64,000 bases of DNA from VAZQ01 sp963785745 (lineage in GTDB: Bacteria; Pseudomonadota; Alphaproteobacteria; Rhizobiales; Xanthobacteraceae), in NCBI GenBank assembly GCA_963785745.1, contig CAWAWR010000029.1, positions 124,001 to 188,000 of the forward strand, in the 5' to 3' direction. The position numbers were made by a program, and so were the translations under genes. Below the pieces are notes generated by a model that had not been told where the DNA came from, did not search any database, and saw only the letters and a list, made by a program, of their open reading frames with translations. Numbering within the stretch: position 1 is the first letter of the stretch; every line of letters begins with the position of its first letter. Of the stretch, positions 52,016 through 61,170 are shown piece after piece.

Positions 52016-52984
52016 TTAGTTGACCCCGATCTTCGCGTCCTTGATGACCTTTCCCCACTTCGCGATCTCGGCCTTGATCTGGGCCGAAAACTCTTCGGAT
52101 GTGTTGCCGACGACGTCGACGCCGATCGAAGCGAAGCGCGCGCGCACGTCCGGCTGCTTCAGCGCCGCGATGATTTCACTGTAGACCAAATCCACGATCG
52201 GCTTCGGTGTTCCCGCCGGCAGCAGGGCTGCGACAAACGTGTTCGCTTCCTGGTCCTTGAAGCCCGCCTCCTCCATGGTCGGCACCTCGGGCAGCGCCGG
52301 CGAACGCTTCGCCGCCATCACCGATAGCGCACGCAGATTGCCGGCTCTGATCTGCGGGATCGCCGGTGCGAGCGTCGTGAACATGATCGGCGTATGGCCG
52401 GCGACCGTCGACTGGATCGCCGGGCCGGCGCCGGGGAACGGCACGTGCACCATGTCGACGCCGGTGGTGAGCCGGAACAGCTCGCCCGAGAGATGCGGCG
52501 TGGTGCCGACGCCGGCATGGGCGAAATTGTTGTACTTGCCCGGGTTCGCCTTCATCACCGTGACGAGCTCCTTGACGCTCGCCGCCGGCACCGATGAATG
52601 AATGATCAAGGTGTTGGCGATATCGCCCACCATCGTCAGCGGGATGAAATCCCTGTAGGGATCGTAAGGCACCTTGGCGTAGAGGCTCGGATTGACGACG
52701 TAGCTCGACGATACGAACAGGATGGTGTAGCCGTCCGCCGCCGCGCGCGCGGCATTGCCCATGCCGGCGTTGCCGCCGGCGCCGACCTGGTTCTCGATTA
52801 CGAATTGCTGGCCGAATTTTTCCGACAGCTTCTGGCCGACCAGCCGCGCCACCACATCGACTGGGCCGCCGGCCGCGAACGGCACGATGATCCTGACCGG
52901 CTTCGCGGGATATTGCTGCGCGGACGCCGGAGCGGCGAACGCCAGCAGCGCAAGCGCGGCCAGACAACGAACGGTCGCGTGCAC
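52016..52984 (-). CDS. TctC/Bug-family binding protein, canonical subgroup
   Basis: A 322-residue paralogue of its neighbours, with signal peptide (RCLAALALLAFAAPASAQ) and the blocks YPAKPVRIIVPFAAGGPVDV, ENQVGAGGNAGMGNAA and FAHAGVGTTPHLSGELF. GTG 52984 is chosen because AAGGAG lies six bases upstream and the signal peptide then starts immediately; an ATG at 53011 would overlap the end of the upstream gene. It lies 26 bases after the preceding paralogue. Confidence 0.88.
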   Translation of the reverse strand: MHATVRCLAALALLAFAAPASAQQYPAKPVRIIVPFAAGGPVDVVARLVGQKLSEKFGQQFVIENQVGAGGNAGMGNAARAAADGYTILFVSSSYVVNPSLYAKVPYDPYRDFIPLTMVGDIANTLIIHSSVPAASVKELVTVMKANPGKYNNFAHAGVGTTPHLSGELFRLTTGVDMVHVPFPGAGPAIQSTVAGHTPIMFTTLAPAIPQIRAGNLRALSVMAAKRSPALPEVPTMEEAGFKDQEANTFVAALLPAGTPKPIVDLVYSEIIAALKQPDVRARFASIGVDVVGNTSEEFSAQIKAEIAKWGKVIKDAKIGVN

Positions 52985-53010
52985 GGGTTTCTCCTTGAGG
53001 CCGCTGGACA

Positions 53011-53970
53011 TCAGTTCATCCTGATATTGGCATCCTTGGCGACTTTGTCCCACTTGATGGCTTCGCTCTTGATCCGCGCGCCGAATTCCGCCGGCGTGTT
53101 GGCGATCGGATCGAATCCCAATTTGAGCAGCCGCTCCTGGATGTCGGGCAGCGCGACGATGCGCACGATCTCCTTGTGCCAGCGGTCGATCAGCTCCTTC
53201 GGCGTCCCGGCATGCACGACGATGCCGGTCAGCGTGTCGGATTCCTGGTCGGGAATGCCGGACTCGGTCATAGTCGGCACCTCGGGCAGGCCCGCGTTGC
53301 GCTTCGACGCCATCACCGCCAGGCCGCGCAGCTTGCCGGCCTGGATGTTGGTCATGGCCGGCGGGAGCGCCGTGAACGCAATCGGCGTATGGCCGCCGAT
53401 GGTTGAGTTCATGGCGAGGCCCGCGCTGGTGAACGGCACCATTGTCAGGTCGAGACCGTAGCGCAGCTTGAACAGTTCGCCGGCGAGGTGCGGGGTCGAT
53501 CCGGTGGCCGGCTGGGCGTAGCTGTATTTCCCGGGATTGGCCTTCACCAGTGCGATCAGCTCCTTGATCGACTTCGCCGGAAACGACGGATGCACCGACA
53601 CCGCGTTGGGCGAGGCCGCGACCAGGCTGATCGGCGTGAAGTCGCTGATTGAGTACGGCACCTTGCTGTAAAGGCTCGGGTTGATGATGAAGCCCGTGCT
53701 CACGACCAGGATCGTGTATCCGTCCGCCGCGGCGCGCGCGGCGGTGGCGGTGCCGGTGTTGCCGCCGGCGCCGGCGATGTTCTCGACATAGACCTGCTGT
53801 CCCCAGCTCTCCGACAGCTTCTGCGCGATCAGCCGCGCGATCACGTCCGTGGGCCCCGCGGGCGCAAACGGCACGATCATCTTGACCGGCTTACTTGGAT
53901 AGGTCTGCGCGAAGGCCGGGCCTGCGAGCACCAGCGCAACCAGCAATGCGAGACTGCGAACTGCCTTCAC
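53011..53970 (-). CDS. TctC/Bug-family binding protein, canonical subgroup
   Basis: A 319-residue paralogue and the first gene of the three-gene tandem. GTG start with a strong GGGGAGGAC site, signal peptide (RSLALLVALVLAGPAFAQ) and the blocks YPSKPVKMIVPFAPAGPTDV, ENIAGAGGNTGTATAA and YAQPATGSTPHLAGELF. It is divergent from the cyclase-family gene, so the 226-base region 53971-54196 should contain promoters for both. Confidence 0.88.
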   Translation of the reverse strand: MKAVRSLALLVALVLAGPAFAQTYPSKPVKMIVPFAPAGPTDVIARLIAQKLSESWGQQVYVENIAGAGGNTGTATAARAAADGYTILVVSTGFIINPSLYSKVPYSISDFTPISLVAASPNAVSVHPSFPAKSIKELIALVKANPGKYSYAQPATGSTPHLAGELFKLRYGLDLTMVPFTSAGLAMNSTIGGHTPIAFTALPPAMTNIQAGKLRGLAVMASKRNAGLPEVPTMTESGIPDQESDTLTGIVVHAGTPKELIDRWHKEIVRIVALPDIQERLLKLGFDPIANTPAEFGARIKSEAIKWDKVAKDANIRMN

Positions 53971-54196
53971 ATCGTCCTCCCCTGAGATTTTTATTTTATG
54001 AAGACCATCATTGCGCCTGCGGGAGGGCGAGTAAATGGGTCATGCTGTCTCCATGGCGCGCCGACGGCGCGCGACCTGGATTCCCCACCCCGCTCTTTTC
54101 CGGCGAAACACGGCTGGTCAATATGGTGCGTTTTGTGGTTATGGAATCCGGGCCCGCGAGCCTAAGCTCGCGCCCGGCAGAACGAGGGGCAAAGCA

Positions 54197-55168
54197 ATGG
54201 CGTCCAAGAAGTACACGCGTCAGGATCTCCGCGACGCTTCGGAGAAATACAAGAACTGGGGCAAGTGGGGCCCGAACGACGAAATCGGGACGCTCAACTA
54301 CACCAGTCCCGACGACATCATCGCCGCCGCGCAGCTCGTGAAGAAGGGCAAGGTGATCTCGCTCGCGCTCAACTTCGACCACACCGGGCCGCAGGGCGCG
54401 AAGAGCAAATATCCGGCGATGGGCCGCACCAATCCGATCCACACCATGATCCGGACCGGCACCGACGCCTATTCCGGCGTGCTCGACAAGCGCGGCATCC
54501 GCGCCGCCGACGACATGGTGACCATGCCGCTGCAATGCGGCACGCAGTGGGACGGGCTCGGTCATGTGTTCTATGAGCAATGGATGTGGAACGGCTATGA
54601 CTGCCGTGAGGTGACCTCGGCCGGCGCGCAGAAGTGCGGCATCGAGAAGACCAAGAGCAAGATGGTCGGCCGCGGCGTGCTGCTTGACGTGGCGCGCTAC
54701 AAGGGCGTCGAGTCGCTCGACGACGGCTACGGCATCACCAATGACGATCTCTACAACACCGCGAAGAAGCAGAACGTTGCGCTCAAGCGCGGCGACTACG
54801 TCATCGTGCGCACCGGCATGATGGAGCGTTGCCAGAAGGCCGGAAGCTGGGACGGCTATCCCGGCGGCGACGCGCCTGGCTTCGCCTTCGAGACCCTCGA
54901 CTTCGTCAAGGACACCGAGCTCGCCGCGCTCGCCAGCGACACCTGGGGCTGCGAGGTGCGTCCGAACGAGAGCGAGGACGGCATCAACCAGCCCTGGCAC
55001 TGGATCACGATCCCGATCATGGGCATGACCATGGGCGAGATCTTCGAGCTCAAGGAGCTCGCGGACGACTGCGCCGCCGACAAGGTCTACGAATTCCTGT
55101 TCGTCGCGCCCGCGATCCCGATCACCGGCGCGGTCGGCTCGCCGGTCAATCCGCTGGCGATCAAGTAG
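54197..55168 (+). CDS. Cyclase-family (kynurenine formamidase-like) metal-dependent hydrolase
   Basis: A 323-residue cytoplasmic enzyme of the cyclase superfamily, related to bacterial kynurenine formamidase and isatin hydrolase. Family segments include GPNDEIGTLNYTSPDDI, TMPLQCGTQWDGLGHVFYEQ, with the metal-binding QWDGLGH, and RGVLLDVARYKG. The start is placed at ATG 54197 after GAGGGG; the long upstream frame is not protein-like. Such genes often neighbour TctC transporters. The substrate could be an amide of an aromatic acid. Confidence 0.88.
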   Translation: MASKKYTRQDLRDASEKYKNWGKWGPNDEIGTLNYTSPDDIIAAAQLVKKGKVISLALNFDHTGPQGAKSKYPAMGRTNPIHTMIRTGTDAYSGVLDKRGIRAADDMVTMPLQCGTQWDGLGHVFYEQWMWNGYDCREVTSAGAQKCGIEKTKSKMVGRGVLLDVARYKGVESLDDGYGITNDDLYNTAKKQNVALKRGDYVIVRTGMMERCQKAGSWDGYPGGDAPGFAFETLDFVKDTELAALASDTWGCEVRPNESEDGINQPWHWITIPIMGMTMGEIFELKELADDCAADKVYEFLFVAPAIPITGAVGSPVNPLAIK

Positions 55169-55213
55169 ACCAATGTTGATGGAAGCAGTGTCCACGAGCG
55201 ATTGGTGACGCCG

Positions 55214-56417
55214 ATGTTCGCGGCCACTGCAAATCACCTTCGGGTGCGGCACGGACACGAGCACCACCGGGTCACTTACGTCGAACTGTTCTTCGACCTG
55301 GTGTTCGTGTTCGCTGTCACGCAGCTCTCGCATGGCCTGCTCAAGCATCTGACGCCGATCGGCGCCTTGCAGACCGGCCTGCTGATGGTCGCGGTGTGGT
55401 GGACCTGGATCGACACCACATGGATCACGAACTGGCTCGATCCGCGACGGCCGGCCGTCCGCATGCTGCTGTTCGCGCTGATGCTGGGCGGTCTCGTGAT
55501 GTCATCGTCAATTCCGCGTGCGTTCGAGGATCGGGCCTGGCCGCTGGCGCTCGCTTATGTGGGCATGCAGATGACGCGCGACCTGTTCATGCTCTGGTCG
55601 CTCAAGCGCCATGACCGGGCCAACCACCTTAACTTCCTTCGCATCACGCTTGTGGCATGTCGCGGCCGCGCCGTTCTGGATCCTGGGCTGCCTGGTCGAC
55701 GATCCGGTCAACCGTCTCGGTCTTTGGGCGGCGGCCGTGGGCATCGAATCGCTTGCACCCATCCTTGGTTTCCGGGTGCCCGGCCTCGGGCAGTCGACGA
55801 CCGCCGACTGGGTGGTCGAAGGTGCCCACATCGCCGAGCGCTGCGGCCTGTTTGTCATCATCGCGCTCGGGGAATCGATCCTGATCATCGGCGCGTCGTT
55901 TGCCGATCTCGCCTGGTCCCGCGAGACCGTTGCCGCATTCGCGGTCTCGTTCGTCGGCAGCGTCGCCATGTGGACCGTCTACTTCAACATCGGCGCCGAG
56001 CGTTCGAGCGCGGCCATCGCGAACTCATCCGATCCGGGCGCGCTCGCGCGCAGCGGCTACACCTACATGCACATCCTGATCGTCGCCGGCATTATTGTCG
56101 TTGCCGTTGCCGACGAGCTGGTGTTGCATCATCCCAACGGACACGACGGCCATACCGGCATGGCCACCGCCCTCGCGATCCTCGGAGGCCCGGCGCTCTA
56201 TCTCGTCGGCAACATGATGTTCAAGCGGATGACGGCACCCAACATGCCGCTGTCGCATCTGGTGGGTCTTGCCTCGCTTGCCTTGCTCGTGCCGGCGGTC
56301 GCGATCACGACCCCCTTGGTGCTATCGGCTGGCACGACCGCAATCCTGATTCTCGTCGCGACCTGGGAATGGCTGTCGCTGAGCCATGGCAAGGCCGCGG
56401 ACGCTACACCGCACTGA
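55214..56417 (+). pseudogene. Low temperature requirement A (LtrA)-family membrane protein, frameshifted
   Basis: An LtrA-like membrane protein of about 400 residues with roughly ten hydrophobic helices. The family start VTYVELFFDLVFVFAVTQLS is clear. The first frame runs to about 55648 (RANHLNFLRIT), and homology continues one frame later from about 55651 (LWHVAAAPFWILGCLVDDPV) to 56417, including the signature GLFVIIALGESILIIG. One extra T in CGCTTGTGG (55650-55651) explains the break. The start is uncertain among TTG 55202, GTG 55205 and ATG 55214. The role of the family is not well defined. No other damage is visible. Confidence 0.82.
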
Positions 56418-56462
56418 CAAACACAAAGCGCCGAAGACGGCACGAAAGAGGTGGAGTCGAAC

Positions 56463-58151
56463 ATGCTGGGCCACAATCGCAAAATGACCGGCGCGGAATG
56501 CCTCGCCGACATGCTCAAGGACTACGGCGTCACGCATGTATTCATGGTGCCGGCGGTGCTGCGGCGCACCTTCGCCGAGATGGAGCGGCGCACCTCGATC
56601 GCGCGCATCCACACCCACGGCGAGAAATCGGCGGCCTACATGGCTGACGGCTATGCGCGCGCGTCGGGCAAGCCCGGCATCTGCATGGCGCAGGTGATCG
56701 GCGCGCTCAATCTCGCAGCCGGCCTGCGCGACGCCTGGCTCGCGCATTCGCCGGTCATTGCGATGACCGGCGGGCGCGACGCTAAGACCAAGTTCCGCAA
56801 GGTCTATCAGGAGATCGACGACATGCCGGCATTCGAGCCGGTGACCAAGTTCAACGCCACCGTCGACGACGTGGCGCGCTTCCCCGACATGGTGCGGCAG
56901 GCGTTCCGCGTGGCGACGTCAGGCACGCCAGGCCCGGTGCATCTGCAATTCCGCGGCAATGAGGGCCAAGTCGACGCCGATGAAGCCGAGATGGAGCCCC
57001 TGGCGGAGCCGCGTTTTGCGCACGTTCCGCCGTTCCGTCCGTGTCCCGACGACGCCAGCGTGCGGGCGGCGCTGGTTTGTCTCGAGAAGGCGGAGCGGCC
57101 GGTGATCGTCGCCGGCGGCGGCGTGCATGCATCGTGTGCGCAGGCCGAGCTGGTGGCGCTCGCGGAGGCATTGCAGATCCCGGTCGCGACCTCGCTCAAC
57201 GGCAAGGATTCGATCCCGGGCAATCATCCGTTGTCGGTCGGCGTGGTCGGCTCGTATTCGCGCGAGAGTGCGAACCGCGTCGTCAACAAGGCCGATCTCG
57301 TGTGCTTCGTCGGCTCCGAGACCGGCGGCATGACCACGCACTTCTGGGCGGTGCCGCCGATCGGCACGCCCGCGATCCAGATCGACATCAATCCCGAGGC
57401 GCTCGGCCGCAATTATCCGTTGCAGGCCTGCGTCAACGGCGACGCTAAGATGACGCTGGCGCGCATGCTGGAGCATGCCGACAGGGACAGCGCCAAGAAG
57501 CGCGAGTTCTGGACCGCCGAGGTGCGTGCGATCTGCCGCGACTGGCTGGTGACGTACAAGCCGGCGCTGGAGTCGGACGCGGTGCCGATCCGGCCGGAGC
57601 GCATCTGCCACGAGCTGACCAAGCACGTGCCGGACAACGGCATCGTCGTGGTCGACACCGGCCACGGCGGCATGTGGATGGGCGGCTTCTTCGATCTCAC
57701 CTCGCCGAAGCAGAGCTATATCCGCAGCGCCGGCCATCTCGGCTGGGCGTTCTCGGCCGGGCTCGGCGCCAAATGCGCCTGCCCGAACCGGCCGGTGGTG
57801 ACGTTCACCGGCGACGCCGGCTTCTGGTACCACATCGCCGAGATCGAAACCGCGGTGCGCTGGAAGATGAATTCGGTGACCGTCGTGAACAACAATTCCA
57901 GCGGCAACCAAAGCAAGCGCGGCTTCGACCGGGTCTATGGCGGCAAGCAGACCGAGCAGGCGCTGGAGCTGTGGCACTACACCAAGGTCAACTTCGCGAA
58001 GATCGCCGAGGAGATGGGCGCGGTCGGCATCCGCGTCGAGAAGCCCAACGAGCTCGGGCCGGCGATCGAGCGCGCGCTGAAGGCCGATCGTCCGGTGATC
58101 ATCGACGTCGTCACCGACATCGACGCGCTGGCGCCGCTGGCGGTTTCGTAG
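56463..58151 (+). CDS. Cytoplasmic thiamine-diphosphate enzyme (acetolactate synthase-like large subunit)
   Basis: A 562-residue ThDP enzyme of the acetolactate synthase/oxidase superfamily. Glu54 in THGEKSAAYMADGYAR is the cofactor-activating residue. The central domain RPVIVAGGGVHASCA is present, and the pyrophosphate motif starts FTGDAGFW and ends VVNNNSSGNQ. There is no signal peptide, in contrast to the enzyme at 21029-22996. ATG 56463 has GGTGGAG at proper spacing; a GTG at 56451 is in frame. It follows the ltrA-like gene. No small regulatory subunit is adjacent, so biosynthetic acetolactate synthase is unlikely; it may serve a catabolic 2-oxoacid decarboxylation. Confidence 0.88.
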   Translation: MLGHNRKMTGAECLADMLKDYGVTHVFMVPAVLRRTFAEMERRTSIARIHTHGEKSAAYMADGYARASGKPGICMAQVIGALNLAAGLRDAWLAHSPVIAMTGGRDAKTKFRKVYQEIDDMPAFEPVTKFNATVDDVARFPDMVRQAFRVATSGTPGPVHLQFRGNEGQVDADEAEMEPLAEPRFAHVPPFRPCPDDASVRAALVCLEKAERPVIVAGGGVHASCAQAELVALAEALQIPVATSLNGKDSIPGNHPLSVGVVGSYSRESANRVVNKADLVCFVGSETGGMTTHFWAVPPIGTPAIQIDINPEALGRNYPLQACVNGDAKMTLARMLEHADRDSAKKREFWTAEVRAICRDWLVTYKPALESDAVPIRPERICHELTKHVPDNGIVVVDTGHGGMWMGGFFDLTSPKQSYIRSAGHLGWAFSAGLGAKCACPNRPVVTFTGDAGFWYHIAEIETAVRWKMNSVTVVNNNSSGNQSKRGFDRVYGGKQTEQALELWHYTKVNFAKIAEEMGAVGIRVEKPNELGPAIERALKADRPVIIDVVTDIDALAPLAVS

Positions 58152-58174
58152 CAGCAACGGAAATCCTTCTCCGC

Positions 58175-58268
58175 CCTCATTCTGAGGAGCGCCGAAGGCG
58201 CGTCTCGAAGGACGGGGGCGGCCCCATGCTTCGAGACACTCGCTTCGCTCGCTCCTCAGCATGAGGGC
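58175..58268. repeat. Dispersed intergenic palindromic repeat, family B
   Basis: Inverted ends CCCTCATTCTGAGGAGCG and CGCTCCTCAGCATGAGGG enclose GTCTCGAAGGACG and a matching GCTTCGAGAC. It lies between two convergent genes and is organised like the copy at 12045-12165. Confidence 0.82.
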
Positions 58269-58283
58269 CGAGGGAGACCGCAA

Positions 58284-59894
58284 TCACATCCTGAAAATCC
58301 CGAACTTCGTCGGCGCCGGCGCCGGCGCGCTCATGCCGACCATCAGCGCCTGGCCGAGCACGGCGCGGGTGTCGGCGGGATCGATCACGCCGTCGTCCCA
58401 CAGCCGCGCGGTGGCGTAGTAGGCGCTGCCCTGCTTCTCGTACTGCGCGCGGATCGGCGCCTTGAATGCGGCATCGTCGTCGGCGCTCCACTTGCCGCCC
58501 TTCGCCTCCACCGCCTCCTGCCGGATGATCGCGAGCACGCTCGCCGCCTGCTCGCCGCCCATCACCGAGATGCGCGCGTTCGGCCACATCCACAGGAAGC
58601 GCGGATTGTAGGCACGCCCGGCCATGCCGTAGTTGCCGGCGCCGTAGCTGCCGCCGATGATGACGGTGTATTTCGGCACGTTCGTGGTCGCGACCGCGGT
58701 GACGAGCTTGGCGCCGTCCTTGGCGATGCCCTGCGCCTCGGCTTTCTTGCCGACCATGAAGCCCGCGATGTTCTGCAGGAACACCAGCGGAATGTTGCGC
58801 TGGCTGGCGAGCTCGATGAAATGCGTGCCCTTGAGCGCGCTCTCCGAGAACAGGATGCCGTTGTTGGCGAGGATGCCGACCGGGAAGCCGTGGATGTGCG
58901 CGAAGCCGCAGACCAGCGTCGTCCCGTAGTGCTGCTTGAACTCCTCGAATTCGGAGGCGTCGACCAGCCGCGCGATGATCTCGCGCACGTCGTAGAGCAT
59001 GCGCGGATTCGACGCCACGATGCCGTAGATGTCGGACGCCGCATAGAGCGGCTCGCGCGGCGCGCGCAAGGCGAGCCACGGATGCCGCAACTGGTTGAGG
59101 TTGCCGACCAGCCGCCGCACGATCTCGATCGCATGAGCATCGTTCTCGGCCATGTAATCGGTAACGCCGGACTGCCGGCTGTGCACGTCGGCGCCGCCGA
59201 GCTCTTCAGCGGTCACGACTTCGCCGATCGCCGCCTTCACCAGCGGCGGGCCGCCGAGGAAGATCGTGCCCTGGTTCTTCACGATCACGGCTTCGTCCGA
59301 CATCGCCGGCACATAGGCGCCGCCGGCGGTGCACGAGCCCAACACGGCCGCGATCTGCGGAATGCCGGCCGCCGACATCTGCGCCTGGTTGTAGAAGATG
59401 CGTCCGAAGTGCTCGCGATCGGGGAAGATCTCGTCCTGCAACGGCAGGAACGCGCCGCCGGAATCGACCAGATAGATGCACGGCAGATGGTTGTCGCGCG
59501 CGATCTCCTGCGCCCGCAGATGCTTCTTCACGGTGACGGGATAGTAGGTGCCGCCCTTGATGGTGGCGTCGTTGGCGACGATCACGCAGTCGCGACCGCT
59601 CACCTGGCCGATGCCGGTGACGATGCCGGCCGACGCGACGTCGCCATCATACATGCCGTGCGCCGCCAGCGCCGAGAGCTCCAGGAATGGACTGCCGGGA
59701 TCGAGCAGCGCGGCGATGCGGTCGCGCACCAGGAGCTTGCCGCGCTTGGTGTGGCGCGCCCGCGCTTCGTCGGTGCCGCCGCGCGTCGCCTTGGCAAGCT
59801 TGTCGTGCAAATCCTCGACCGCGCGGCGCATGGCGTCGGCATTGCGCGCGAAGTCGGGCGACTTGCCGTCGATGTTCGAGAGAAGAACCGCCAT
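58284..59894 (-). CDS. mccB: Methylcrotonyl-CoA carboxylase beta subunit (carboxyltransferase)
   Basis: A 536-residue biotin-dependent carboxyltransferase that carboxylates 3-methylcrotonyl-CoA in leucine degradation. Typical segments: GKLLVRDRIAALLDPGSPFLELS near residue 52, the IVANDATIKGGTYYPVTVKK block, GSCTAGGAYVPAMSDE, and FLQNIAGFMVGKKAEAQGIA in the C-terminal half. ATG 59894 starts two bases after the isovaleryl-CoA dehydrogenase stop, so the genes are coupled. The biotin-carrying alpha subunit gene does not follow here; downstream is only a repeat and a convergent gene. Confidence 0.92.
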   Translation of the reverse strand: MAVLLSNIDGKSPDFARNADAMRRAVEDLHDKLAKATRGGTDEARARHTKRGKLLVRDRIAALLDPGSPFLELSALAAHGMYDGDVASAGIVTGIGQVSGRDCVIVANDATIKGGTYYPVTVKKHLRAQEIARDNHLPCIYLVDSGGAFLPLQDEIFPDREHFGRIFYNQAQMSAAGIPQIAAVLGSCTAGGAYVPAMSDEAVIVKNQGTIFLGGPPLVKAAIGEVVTAEELGGADVHSRQSGVTDYMAENDAHAIEIVRRLVGNLNQLRHPWLALRAPREPLYAASDIYGIVASNPRMLYDVREIIARLVDASEFEEFKQHYGTTLVCGFAHIHGFPVGILANNGILFSESALKGTHFIELASQRNIPLVFLQNIAGFMVGKKAEAQGIAKDGAKLVTAVATTNVPKYTVIIGGSYGAGNYGMAGRAYNPRFLWMWPNARISVMGGEQAASVLAIIRQEAVEAKGGKWSADDDAAFKAPIRAQYEKQGSAYYATARLWDDGVIDPADTRAVLGQALMVGMSAPAPAPTKFGIFRM

Positions 59895-59896
59895 CC

Positions 59897-61060
59897 TCAG
59901 CCCTTGTTGAACAGTTCGCGCCCGATCAGCATGCGGCGGATTTCCGAGGTGCCGGCGCCGATCTCGTAGAGCTTTGCGTCGCGCAAAAGGCGCCCGGTGG
60001 GATTCTCGTTGACGTAACCCGAGCCGCCCAGAAGCTGGATCGCATCGAGCGCAACGCGGGTGGCGTTCTCGGCCGCGTAGAGGATCGCGCCGGCGGCGTC
60101 CTCCCGCGTCGTCTGGCCGCGGTCGCAGGCTTTCGCAACGGAATAGACGTAGGCGCGGCTCGCATTCATCGCGACATACATGTCGGCGAGCTTGCCCTGC
60201 ACCAGCTCGAACTCGCCGATCGGCTTCCCGAACTGCTTGCGCTCGCGCACATAGGGCACGCAGACGTCGAGGCACGCCTGCATGAGGCCGAGCGGCCCGG
60301 CGGCGAGCACGACGCGCTCGTAGTCGAGGCCGGACATCAGGATCTTGACGCCGCCGCCGACGCTGCCGAGCACGTTCTCCGCCGGCACTTCGCAGTCGGC
60401 GAACACCAGCTCGCAGGTGTCGGAGCCGCGCATGCCGAGCTTGTCGAGCTTTTGCGCGGTCGAAAATCCCTTCATGCCCTTCTCGATCAGAAACGCCGTG
60501 ATCCCGCGCGCGCCGGCGGCCGGATCGGTCTTGGCATAGACCACCAGCGTTTCGGCATGCGGGCCGTTGGTGATCCACATCTTGCTGCCGTTCAGCACAT
60601 AGCGGTCGCCTTTCTTCTCCGCGCGGGTGGTCATCGCGACCACGTCGGAGCCGGCGCCCACCTCCGACATCGCCAGCGCGCCGACATGGGCGCCGGAAAT
60701 CAGCTTCGGCAGGTATTTGCCCTTCTGCGGGTCGGTGCCGTGGCGGCGAATCTGGTTGACGCAGAGATTGGAATGCGCGCCGTAGGAGAGCCCGACCGAT
60801 CCTGACGCCCGCGAGATCTCCTCCATCGCGACGCAGTGCTCGAGATAGCCGAGGCCCGCCCCGCCCCATTCCTCCTCGACCGTGATGCCGTGCACGCCGA
60901 GCTTGCCGAGCTCGGGCCAGAGGTCGCGCGGGAAGGTGTTGGTCCGATCGATCTCGTCGGCGCGCGGCGCGATCTTGTCGGCGGCAAAGCCGCGCACGCT
61001 GTCGCGCAGCAGGTCGGCGGTCTCGCCGAGGTCGAAATCAAGGCCGGAATTGCTGCGCAT
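59897..61060 (-). CDS. ivd: Isovaleryl-CoA dehydrogenase
   Basis: A 387-residue acyl-CoA dehydrogenase catalysing isovaleryl-CoA to 3-methylcrotonyl-CoA with FAD. The catalytic glutamate is Glu248 in SGLDYERVVLAAGPLG, the position characteristic of isovaleryl-CoA dehydrogenases rather than of other acyl-CoA dehydrogenases. Other family segments are ALAMSEVGAGSDV and LYEIGAGTSEIRRMLIGREL. ATG 61060 is used with GGAG eight bases upstream. The product is the substrate of the next enzyme encoded (mccB), so the two genes form the core of a leucine-catabolism operon. Confidence 0.93.
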   Translation of the reverse strand: MRSNSGLDFDLGETADLLRDSVRGFAADKIAPRADEIDRTNTFPRDLWPELGKLGVHGITVEEEWGGAGLGYLEHCVAMEEISRASGSVGLSYGAHSNLCVNQIRRHGTDPQKGKYLPKLISGAHVGALAMSEVGAGSDVVAMTTRAEKKGDRYVLNGSKMWITNGPHAETLVVYAKTDPAAGARGITAFLIEKGMKGFSTAQKLDKLGMRGSDTCELVFADCEVPAENVLGSVGGGVKILMSGLDYERVVLAAGPLGLMQACLDVCVPYVRERKQFGKPIGEFELVQGKLADMYVAMNASRAYVYSVAKACDRGQTTREDAAGAILYAAENATRVALDAIQLLGGSGYVNENPTGRLLRDAKLYEIGAGTSEIRRMLIGRELFNKG

Positions 61061-61170
61061 CCGTCTGTCTCCGCCCCCGGGCCATGGGGCCGAGCGAGTA
61101 GCCACATGAGTCGACGCCTATGATAAGACATGCCTCGCATCGCGGACAGTCACATGGCAGGCGGGACAAA

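Noticed and set aside
56463..58151. Biosynthetic acetolactate synthase (ilvB)
   Set aside because: No ilvH small subunit or ilvC follows, and the neighbours (cyclase hydrolase, LtrA) are not branched-chain amino acid genes.
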